Shown here piece after piece: positions 9,744 to 19,461 of a stretch of DNA of 64,000 nt; the first letter of the stretch is position 1, and each line of letters begins with the position of its first letter. The stretch comes from Salvia splendens. Lineage: Eukaryota > Streptophyta > Magnoliopsida > Lamiales > Lamiaceae. The notes under the pieces were generated by a model, which did not search any database, had not been told where the DNA came from, and saw only the letters and a list, made by a program, of their open reading frames with translations. Location of the stretch: positions 39,662,887 to 39,726,886 of the forward strand of contig NC_056034.1 in assembly GCF_004379255.2 (NCBI RefSeq), read 5' to 3'. A program made the position numbers and the translations under genes.

Positions 9744-12700
9744 ATGTCAGACACGGAGGAGGAGAAACCCAATCCAGATCAGACAAAGAGTCTACGAAAC
9801 TGCAAAAGTATTACCGTGGCATTCAAATTGAATGGGAAGAATTACCCTCTATGGTCTCGACTAATGAAAGTCAAGATTGGGGGAAGAGGAGCTTACTCCT
9901 ACATTAGGAACGAACCTCCGGAAGCGGGCAGCAAGGGGTTCGACGAGTGGGAGGAGAACGACCTTGTGGTGTTCTCGTGGATCGTCGACAATATTGAGAA
10001 CGAAATTGTCGCTGATTTCGCGCACCATCTGACATCAAAGGCTTTGTGGGGCAGCCTCGCGGTCACGTTCGAAAACAAGGCAGACCGCTATCTCATCTAT
10101 GATCTAGAAGAAAAAGCAATCAATATCAAACAAGACGATCTCGATCTGGAAACATACTATCGAAGGATTCATGGGCTATGGATCAATATAGATCGCTGTC
10201 AGAAACAACCTATCAACTGCTGTGACAAGGGGATCGATCAATTTCGAACCCATTCGAACTCAAAACGACTGATCAAGTTCTTAACCGGATTGAATCAAGA
10301 GTATGACTTGATCCGGAGGGACATCCTCAAAGAAGACCCAACCCCATCAGTAGAAGCGGCATATGGATGGGTGAAGACGGAGGCGGCTCGACGTCGCATC
10401 ATGCCACCGACGTCGTCCTCACCCACCGACGCCAACGGTGGAAACACCGATTCATCACTTGGGGGAGAAATTGGCCACGGTTTCGTCGCACAGAGCAACC
10501 GCCCATCACACCGCAACAGCCAGCCACCACCACGCTTCGCAGCCACCAGCCGACCGACGGGAAATTGCCCAGATACCTCGAAGCTATGGTGCTCCCACTG
10601 TGGGAGGCAAAAACATACATGGGAGACCTGCTTTAAGCGATTAGGCTACCCGGAATGGTGGGAGGATAGGCAAAAGGCTAGGGCTACCCAAACTCAGGCG
10701 AAGATGGCCGTCGGGGTGAACGGTGACGGAGCACCGCGACGAATTGAAACCGACAACCATGGGGAAACGACTGGACCGGGGTCTGGGAAGCATCAGGCGA
10801 GTCCGCCGGCCGGCGGCAACGTACGGGGCACCGACAATTTCGCGGAATGGACAGAGCCGACTGGCGGCGGGAGAGGAGGTAACGGGTTTGGTGTTATGCC
10901 AAACCCTACACACTCTTGTCAATTTAAGAATAAAGCCTTAAGTTACTTGAAATTAAAAAAAGAACCCCATCTTTTTCAAGTCAATCCACCCAACTTCCTG
11001 AAATTCGAAAATAGACCCCCAGATACCCAGAAATTGCATAACTGCCCTAATTTTGTGCATGTTAATCAGTTTGCACCCCTACGAAATATTTCCGCTACGT
11101 TTCATGTTTCTAGTAATACAAATGCTACTGGTTGGATATTTGATTACGGGGCAACTGACACTATGACACCCTATCGGAGTGATTTTGTTGAACTACATGA
11201 TGTTACTAAATCTTATATTAAGACTGCGAGTGGGGAGTTTATCACCGTTATGGGGGCGGGTACTATTGAAATATCACCTACTCTCCGGCTCACAAATTGT
11301 TTATATGTTTCCACATTATCCCAGAGATTGATGTTTATTAGTCATGTGACTAAAGAACTGAATTGCACACTTCTAATGCAACCCGACTTTTGCATCTTGC
11401 AGGATATTCTGACGAGGAGGATTCTTGGGCGTGGCACTGAGAAACATGGACTCTACTATGTGGACGAGATAGCTCAAACTGGCAGTGCAATGTTGGCTCA
11501 CGGATCCACGAAACAGGAAACTTGGCTCTGGCACCGAAGACTAGGACATCCATCTCCTGGTTACTTTAAATTACTTTATCCGAACTTTTCAATTCCTTCT
11601 GATTTTCCTTGCGAAACTTGTGTTTTGGCCAAGAGCCACCGACAGTCCTTTAAACCTACAAACACTCGTATGAAATCCATGTTTTCTTTAGTACATTCTG
11701 ATGTTTGGGGTCCCGCACCAATTATTGGTGGGAATGGTTTTCGATACTTTGTGATTTTTATTGACGACTGCACTAGAATGACATGGATATATTTCTTGAA
11801 AAACAAATCTGATGTGTTTGATAGATTTAACTCCTTTTTCAACTTAGTACATACACAATTCCAAACACAATTCCAAACCACTATTAAAACCCTTAGGTCA
11901 GATAATGGGAGGGAATTCGTTAACAATGATATGACCCAGTTTTGCAAAGAAAAAGGCATAATTCACCAGACCTCTTGTGCCTATACACCAGAACAAAATG
12001 GGGTGGCGGAGCGGAAAAATAGGACAATCCTAGAAATGACCCGAGCTATAATGATTGACTCTAAAGTCCCCACATATTTCTGGCCTGAAGCAATTGCTAC
12101 ATCCGTCTACCTCATTAACCGTCTCCCTACCAAGATCCTGAACATGAAAACCCCTCTTGATGCACTATCCAAACAAGCCAAGATACCCGAACACTTGAAC
12201 CTCCAACCCAGAGTCTTTGGCTGTTCCGTCTATACCCATATCCCTAAACATGAGAGAACCAAATTGTCTCCCTGTGCAACCAAATGTGTCTTTGTAGGGT
12301 ATGGGGTGAACCAAAAAGGGTACAAATGCTTCGATCCTCACACTCGAAAAATCACTACCACTATGAACTGTAACTTCCTTGAAACCGAATTTTTCTATGA
12401 CACCCACCTTAGTAGTCAGGGGGAGAATGGTCTAGATAACTCTAATTCCGAGGACTATCTAAGTTGGGTTGTGCCATTGTCAAGCTCCTCGATTGGGGGT
12501 CCACAAGACCCAGTGACAGTCGCTGCTACCGAGCAAGTCTCACCACAAGAGCCATCTCATCCGCCCCCTAGCAATCCTTCTCCGACGATATCCGAGGTAA
12601 TTTCTGAGCCTTGTGCTATTGAAAGTCCAGTTATTACTAATCCAGTGGAAACAGATCAAGGAGAGGAAGATAACACTGTGGATGGAGATACCGGGAGATA

Positions 12701-14389
12701 TGTGCTCCCTCATAGAAGTACAAGGGGAGTTCCGCCGAAGAAGTATTCCCCTGAAAAGATAGGGAAGAAGAGTCGTTATGGGGTGGCGAACTTTGTTCAG
12801 GGAAACTTAACAAAAATGGCACGGGCATTTGAAGCTGCACTATACGAAGAAGAGGAAATCCCACAGACAGCAGAAGAAGCAATGAAGCATAAGAAGTGGA
12901 GGGAAGCAATGCTCGTTGAAATGAAAGCGTTGATGAAGAACAGTACATGGGTTAAGGAAAAATTGCCCGAAGGAGCTAAACCCGTCGGATGTAGATGGGT
13001 GTTCACGATCAAACGAAGACCAGATGGGACTATCGAGAGGTATAAGGCACGAGTCGTGGCGAAGGGATACACCCAGACATACGGCGTGGACTATGCTGAA
13101 ACATTCTCACCAGTTGCCAAGATTAATACCGTGAGAGTATTGTTCTCCATCGCAGCCAACAAGGACTGGCCTCTTTACCAGTTCGACGTGACAAATGCGT
13201 TCCTACACGGTGAGTTGACGAAACCAGTATACATGGAACCACCGCCGGGGTTCACGGGAGAGTTTTCTGATGGGGAAGTCTGTCAGCTTAAGAAGACGTT
13301 GTACGGACTGAAACAGTCTCCACGAGCATGGTTTGGGAGATTTACAGAAGTAATGAAGAAGTATGAGTATAGGCAGAGTAACTCAGATCATACTCTGTTT
13401 CTCAAGAAAAGGAAAGGGAAGATCACGTGCTTAATCATATATGTAGACGACATGATCATTACTGGAGATGACGAGGAGGAGATAGCCGAACTAAGGAAGA
13501 ATTTGTTTCATGAGTTCGAGATGAAAGACCTAGGTCCTCTTAAGTACTTCTTGGGAATAGAGGTACTAAGGTCAAAAAGGGGAATCTTTATAAATCAGAG
13601 GAAGTATATACTAGATCTACTAGCAGAAGTAGGAATGATTGACTGCAAGCCCGCAGATACTCCAATGGTACAGAACCATGGATTACAGATAAGGGAAGGA
13701 GCAAACTTGGCCGATAGGGGGAGATATCAGAGGTTAGTTGGGAAACTCATTTATTTATCCCATACTAGACCAGACATTGCATATGCAGTTGGAGTAGTCA
13801 GCCAGTTTATGCACGCACCGCAAGAGGAACATTGGGAAGCAGTTTTGAGAATTGTTCGGTATCTGAAGGGAACAACTGAGCATGGACTTCTATTTGGAAA
13901 ACGCGGACATTTGGAGATACATGGTTTCACTGATGCAGATTGGGCAGGAATCCGAATGATCGGAAGTCGACTGCAGGGTATTTTACCTTTGTAGGAGGTA
14001 ACCTTGTCACATGGAGAAGCAAGAAGCAAAAGGTTGTAGCACTCTCAAGTGCAGAGGCGGAATTCAGAGGAATCAAGAGTGGATTAACAGAGGTTCTATG
14101 GTTACGACGACTCATGACAGAATTGGACCTTCGGTCGGTCCATCCTTGCAAATTGTTCTGTGATAACAAGGCAGCGATAAGTATCTCTGAAAACCCAGTT
14201 CAACATGATAGAACGAAACATGTGGAGGTAGATCGACACTTCATAAAGGAGAATCTTGAAGCAAAAATTGTGGAGATGCCATATGTGAAATCCAAAGATC
14301 AACTGGCCGACATCTTGACGAAAGCGGTGGACTCGAAGTTTTTTCGAGAAGTACTGTACAAGCTAAGTATCGGAAACTCCGTTACTTAG
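9744..14389 (+). pseudogene. Copia gag-pol polyprotein, one frameshift near 13950
   Basis: The reading frame runs from ATG 9744 to a stop at 13992; coding similarity then continues in another frame to 14389. The N-terminal gag domain includes NYPLWSRLMK. A CCHC zinc knuckle starts at residue 283. The protease core is at residue 467 and reads DYGAT where the family has D-S/T-G. The integrase HHCC zinc finger (WHRRLGHP, His 597) and DDE core (HSDVWGP, RSDNGREF, PEQNGVAERKN) follow. Reverse transcriptase has YVDD at 1233-1236. RNase H has TDADWAG just before the break and SSAEAEF and FCDNKAA after it. The break looks like loss of one G in a short G run. The frameshift removes most of RNase H from the main frame and the Tyr in the protease motif probably inactivates it, so this copy is likely non-autonomous. 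Confidence 0.95.
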
Positions 14390-14401
14390 CTTGAGGGGGA
14401 G

Positions 14402-14594
14402 TGTTAGAATAATATCCCTTAGAATCAGGCATGAATGTGTAATTGATTTAGAGAATATCTTGTCAAGAATAGATGGACATTTATTGTAAATTAGGTTTAC
14501 CTTGTATAGTATGAAATTAGCCTATAAAGGCATGTCTCTGTAATACTCTTCAGTGAATATAATAGAATGAAATTACCCATTACTAATTTCTACA
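14402..14594 (+). repeat. Copia 3' LTR
   Basis: 193 bp, same ends as the 5' LTR. Differences seen: CC/TC near position 54, G/T near 66 and G/A near the right end. Confidence 0.95.
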
Positions 14595-14599
14595 ATATC

Positions 14600-15055
14600 T
14601 GAATAATAAATTAGAGACGACTTTTTATGAATAAAAATGTGTATACTTTTATGGAATTTATGAAAATAGAAATGTACATACTTTCATGAAAGGAGAAGTA
14701 TGTTTTTCAATGCATTAGGTGAAGTTCTATGAATATAGACGTCGCAGTTTTCATTGGTCGAAAATGGGGGTGGGTCTGATAATGATAATAACGTGTGACG
14801 AATTCGTGTTTATTTACTTTTTTTTCCATCCGTCTTTGCATTTAATTATCAATTTCTTTTACCTTAAATATCATCAACAATAAACAACAGTCACAATGGA
14901 TTATTTCTTTTAATGCATATCTTACATTAATATGTACAAGAGTTTTTTCTATAATATTTTCTTTTTTATTTTATTTTTTCTCTATTTTAATTATTTTTTA
15001 TTTTATTTAAAATGAGTGCAGAAAATAAAACACATCTATTAAGACGGAACGAACG
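14600..15055. other. AT-rich intergenic DNA
   Basis: No feature recognised. It contains weak CT- and TTTTATT-rich tracts resembling decayed MITE interiors. Confidence 0.4.
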
Positions 15056-15540
15056 AAGAATTTAAAACGTGCATTTGAAACAATACAAAATATGGACTTT
15101 GATAGGACTCCTTTCATTCTGTACTTAAACAGTTATATTAGTACATTTTTTTAAATGTTTCAGTAATTTCAATTTATGGAGACTTTTTAACATACTATTT
15201 TTATTTTATTATATTTTATTATTACTCTTACTTTGTTTTTTATTTACTTACTACATACTACTATTTCTACTATTTTATTATTTCTCAAATTAATATATAA
15301 AACATATTTTCTTAATCTCTAGCTACTGTTCACAAAGAATGAAGGGAATATGTATCAGGTGATGCATCATCCAAAAATAAATTATTAGTCTAAGTCTACT
15401 AGTCAAAGCATATTATATAATGATTCCGATAGATTTTTTTACATATCAACGAAAGCAAGTGACTATTCTTCACTTGAAGGACGCATGAGGATCATATTTA
15501 AATCGGACATTGTAAATGACAATTAGAATTTATTGTTAGG
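15056..15540 (+). repeat. 5'-flank homology block of the intact terpene synthase (copy C), split by a MITE
   Basis: 15056-15106 and 15349-15540 together match 318-570: GAATTTAAAACGTGCATTTG, ATGGACTTTGATA, then GCATCATCCAAAAATAAAT, CTAAGTCTACTAGTCAAAGC and CGCATGA. The two halves are separated by a degenerate Stowaway-like insert (15107-15348). Confidence 0.65.
15107..15348. mobile_element. Degenerate Stowaway-like MITE
   Basis: The left end ACTCCTTTCATTCTG faces CAAAGAATGAAGGGAA on the right, followed by TA. The insertion is supported by its absence from the homologous block at 318-570. Confidence 0.55.
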
Positions 15541-16045
15541 AATTTGTGCTTCCACGTAACTAATTTAATGTGTATGACTATCTTTCAGTTGCTAAATTAA
15601 AGTGATTCTATAAAGATTAAAGTTTGGGCTAAAGTGTATTTATTTGTTATGGAAATAAGTGTAGATACCAATTTGTGATTTTCTATTTGTTGAGGGACCA
15701 AATAAAAAATCAAGGAACTTATATTACTTATAAATATAAGTTAGGTTATGGTCCCCAGACGTCAGAAGAACGATTCGATATCTCTGTACTCCCTCTACAG
15801 ACTATTGTGAAGAACGTCTATGATCATTTGAAAGATTCATAGCCGCTGCTGCTATGCAATTCCGCCATTCTGTTCTAGATCCATTCTGTTCTAGATTGAT
15901 CAAGGTACGCTTCCGCTTTACAGTTTGTGCTCTTTTTTCATCGTTCTTGGTTAATCATTATAGAGAGGTTTATATAATTGTTCACTCAATTATATCAACA
16001 TTTATAACTATAATTGCACATGTGGAGACAAGGGGCAAACCCCAC
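15534..16045. other. Insertion of unknown type, possibly a solo Copia LTR
   Basis: The homologous flank at 540-600 passes directly from the AATTAGAATTT-like region to CTAAATTTTCTT...GTGAAATTGATTAT, whereas here about 510 bp intervene. The insert begins TGTTAGGAAT and contains a more GC-rich stretch near 15750-15930 that looks like the R/U5 part of a Copia LTR. No target duplication could be matched, so the class is uncertain. Confidence 0.35.
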
Positions 16046-16678
16046 CAAACAAAAGTCAATTTTAAATTTTCTTTTTAAAATCGTGAAATTGATTATTGGG
16101 TATTTTGTATATGAATTATTAGTCCTACAATTAATGAGAAAATTGTTTTTCTTAAATATTACTACAATCTCAAAACTTCAAATAAATTAAGTTACTATGT
16201 ACACCACGAGAAAATACTCATAAACATCATAGAGAAGAGGAGGTAGATGAACGGGCCCCACCTATGTATAGTAGAGAATGTTAGGGTAATCTGGCTATGA
16301 AACTACAAAAAGTAAAATCAATGAGTAGAGACAAATGCCTGTCAGTAGACAAATAAAAATAGATTTGTTGTTGCTAAACAACTTTTCCTTGTCCAATCTT
16401 CACTCTGTTTACTTGTCCATTCGTTTTTGGATCATTAATTAATCCACTCGATTTCGATCGAGATAATTTTTCATTCGACTGCATTAGATTTAATATTTAA
16501 ATTATAAATTACTAGTATAAAGTAGTAATATTGTTCTTTAAGGTGGGTAAATGAATATTGAGGTTGTGCTATTTTTTTATTAGGGTCAATTTTATCGAGC
16601 TCCCAAATATTCTGCCTTATATACTTATTTAGTGGAGTATTCTCATCTGTCACAAAACTTAAAATCTTTAAAAACATA
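16046..16678. other. Distal promoter region of the terpene synthase
   Basis: Non-coding. The left end keeps patchy homology to 575-640. No clear regulatory motif that I would defend. Confidence 0.4.
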
Positions 16679-16928
16679 CCCCCTCCGTCCCCTAATAGGA
16701 GTCGTTGTTTGACCGGGCACGAGTTTAAGAAATATAGAGAAAAGTTGGTTGAAAAAGTTAGTGGAATGTGGGACCCACTTTTTTATATTGGTTTTATAAT
16801 AAAATGTGAGTGAAGTGAGTTAGTGGAATATGGAGTCTACTATCATTTATGGTAAAAATGAAGAGTGACTCTTAATGGGGGACGGCCCAAAATGGAAATT
16901 AACGACTCTTATTCGGGGACGGAGGGAG
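16679..16928. mobile_element. Stowaway MITE in the terpene synthase promoter
   Basis: The ends CCCCCTCCGTCCCC and GGGGACGGAGGGAG are inverted and flanked by TA (16677-16678 and 16929-16930). At 250 bp it is a typical Stowaway. It ends about 70 bp upstream of the TATA box and 161 bp upstream of the terpene synthase ATG. Confidence 0.9.
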
Positions 16929-16998
16929 TATTTCAAAAGAAAGCAATCGGCAAAGTTGGCTGCCACCAAAAGTTGAAAATTCAACCTCAACTTTGTAT

Positions 16999-17006
16999 TA
17001 TAAATA
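16999..17006 (+). promoter_or_regulatory. TATA box of the terpene synthase gene
   Basis: TATAAATA lies 84 bp upstream of the ATG, followed by a CT-rich leader. Confidence 0.75.
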
Positions 17007-17089
17007 GAGCACTCGGCTTCTTCATTTTCCACTGCACCATCACCTTCTGCTTCAACTAATTTGCAACATACAAACTTCCTCATCAAAAA

Positions 17090-19175
17090 ATGTCTCAGAC
17101 ACAAGCAGAAATTCAGCGCCCCCTCGCCAATTTCTCCCCGAGCCTGTGGGGCGATCAGTTCATCAATCAGGATTCTGGAGCCAACGTACATTCCTCATTA
17201 TATATATACTAAAAACTTTATCAATCTTCGTACATTAAGTACTACTAAATGTTTCATTCATTGTTTACTGTATAGGCTGCAGAAAACCATTCCAATGCAG
17301 TTGAGGATTGTAAGAATGAAGTTTTGGATATGATCTCAGCTGCTGGAAACAATCTGGTTGAAGCAATGAACCTTATTGACACGCTCGAACGTCTTGGCAT
17401 TTCTTATCACTTTGAAAGGGAGATTGAAGAAACACTGCAGCATTTCTTCAATCTAAATACAGATTATAGCGATGATGAATCCTATGATTTGTACACTGTT
17501 GCACTTCATTTCCGATTATTCAGGCAACATGGCCACCGTTTATCTTCTCGTACGTATCTTTTTTACTCTCCTGAAAACTAAATTTAATCCAAGTACTAAC
17601 ATACTATTGGTGAAGCAGACATTTTTGCAAGATGGGTCGATGTGAATGGCAAATTCCATGAAGGCCTTAAGAATGACGGCAAGGGCTTGCTAAGTCTCTA
17701 TGAAGCTTCGTACCTGAGAACACGTGGAGAAACTATACTCGACGATGCTCTTGAATTTGCCACTGCCACTCTCAAGTCCATAGCGCCACACCTCGATTCT
17801 CCTCTTACCAAACAAGTTGTGCATGCTCTAATTCAACCTCTGCACTATGGAAATCCAAGAATCGAAGCCCGTAACTTTATCTCCATCTATGAACAATATC
17901 AACACAAGAATGAATCTCTCTTGAGGTTTGCTAAATTGGACTACAATCTATTGCAAATGCTACACAAGGAAGAGCTCCACGAAGTCTCTAGGTAATATAT
18001 ATGAGTGACACCTTGATTATCTATATATACTTCTAATTATATACAAATACTTAATACTGATTGTACATATATATACATATATATATATGTGTGTAGGTGG
18101 TGGAAAGAATTGGACCTTGTCTCCAAACTACCATATGCAAGAGATAGAGTGGTGGAGTGCTTCTTTTGGGCTATGGGAGTATACCATGAGCCACAGTTCT
18201 CTCGTGCTCGTGTCATGCTCACTAAAACCATCGCCATGACCTCAATCATAGATGACACTTATGATGCTTACGGCGTCATTGAAGAACTCGACGTTTTTAC
18301 CGAGGCAATAGAGAGGTAAATTAACTTAGACCTACACTTTGTGTTTCAGCTCTTCTTGACTTGGATGGTGCACAACTTGATCAATTGCTCTATTATTAAG
18401 GTGGAATATTGAAGAGATGGATAAACTACCTGAGTATGTGAAGCCATTCTACAAAGCTCTTCTGGAACTGTATGAGCAATTTGAAGAAGAATTGGGTAAA
18501 GAAGGAAGATCCTACGCGGCACACTATGCCATAGAATCTGTATAAGTTCAACATTAATTAATTCTTTATGCGCTTATAAAATATCATATGGATTTATGTA
18601 AACTGATAATATTATTTACATTTCTAAAATAGCTCAAGGAATTGGTGAGAAGCTACCATGTTGAGGCCAAGTGGTTCATACAAGGATATTTACCACCTTT
18701 TGATGAGTATTTGAAGAATGCCCTCATCACCTGCACTTATTGTTACCACACAACAACAGCGTTGCTGGGGGATAAATCTGCCACCAAGGAAGACTTTGAA
18801 TGGCTAAGCGAGAAGCCTAAAATGCTTGTTGCGGGGCTCCTCATATGTCGAGTCATTGACGACATAGCTACTTATGAGGTGGAAAAGGAAAGAGGCCAGA
18901 GTGCTACAGGCATAGAATCGTATATGAGAGACAATGGCGCCACAATAGAAGAAGCGGTTGCTAAATTCTTCGAAATAGCAACAGACGCATGGAAAGATAT
19001 AAATGAGGAGTGTATGAGGCCATCTCCATATTCGAGAGATGTTTTGATGCGGATTCTAAATCTTGAACGCATAATTGATGTTACTTACAAAGGCAACGAA
19101 GATGGATACACTCAACCTGAGAAGGTTCTCAAGCCTCACATCATTGCTTTGTTTGTCGATCCTATTGAGTTGTAG
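17090..19175 (+). CDS. Sesquiterpene synthase (TPS-a, class I terpene cyclase), intact
   Basis: Six exons: 17090-17185, 17276-17549, 17619-17991, 18097-18315, 18401-18539, 18633-19175, all with GT/AG introns, joining to a 547-residue protein. It should ionise farnesyl diphosphate and cyclise it to a sesquiterpene in the cytosol; the product cannot be read from sequence. The N-terminus has RP-x8-W (residues 10-20) and no plastid transit peptide, which fits TPS-a. RDR is at 263-265, the Mg-binding DDTYD at 300-304, and the second metal site DDIATYEVE at 443-451. Exons 4 and 5 have the family sizes (219 and 139 bp). The usual intron after the second metal site is absent, so the last exon is 543 bp. 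A Stowaway MITE sits close upstream. AATAAA at 19258 is a plausible poly(A) signal. This is the only complete member of the local tandem array. Confidence 0.95.
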
Positions 19176-19257
19176 ACATTTACTTTCATCTTGCCTTCCA
19201 TAAGGCCTTGTTTCTCTTCGTTTTTGTTTAATGTTGTCATGAGAATATATTAATACA

Positions 19258-19263
19258 AATAAA
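19258..19263 (+). terminator. Putative poly(A) signal of the terpene synthase gene
   Basis: AATAAA lies 83 nt past the stop codon in an A/T-rich 3' flank. Plant signals are loose, so this is only suggestive. Confidence 0.45.
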
Positions 19264-19461
19264 ATGTTTTATTTTACATATGTTTGCTTCGTTGATTCTA
19301 ACAATTCGGTTTCTCATCTACATGCCTGGGTAGTTAATGCCTATAAAAAGGCTATTTTTCTTGGGTTGTTTTCTTGCTCATCCCCCACGCCCCAGTGTGC
19401 CTTCGTCAATGTCTTCTTCTAGTAAGATTAAAAAAAGGGTAAAAAATCACATCTATATAGG

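Larger units (their letters stand above)
9434..14594 (+). mobile_element. Ty1/Copia LTR retrotransposon, nearly full length
   Basis: Two 193-bp LTRs (TGTTAG...CTACA) differ at only about three positions and are flanked by the 5-bp duplication ATATC (9429-9433, 14595-14599). Directly after the left LTR is a methionine-tRNA-like primer site, but it reads TGGCC where the usual form has TGGTA. Before the right LTR is the purine tract TTGAGGGGGAG. The single gag-pol frame has domain order gag, protease, integrase, reverse transcriptase, RNase H, which defines Copia. The low LTR divergence makes it one of the youngest insertions in the window. Confidence 0.97.
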
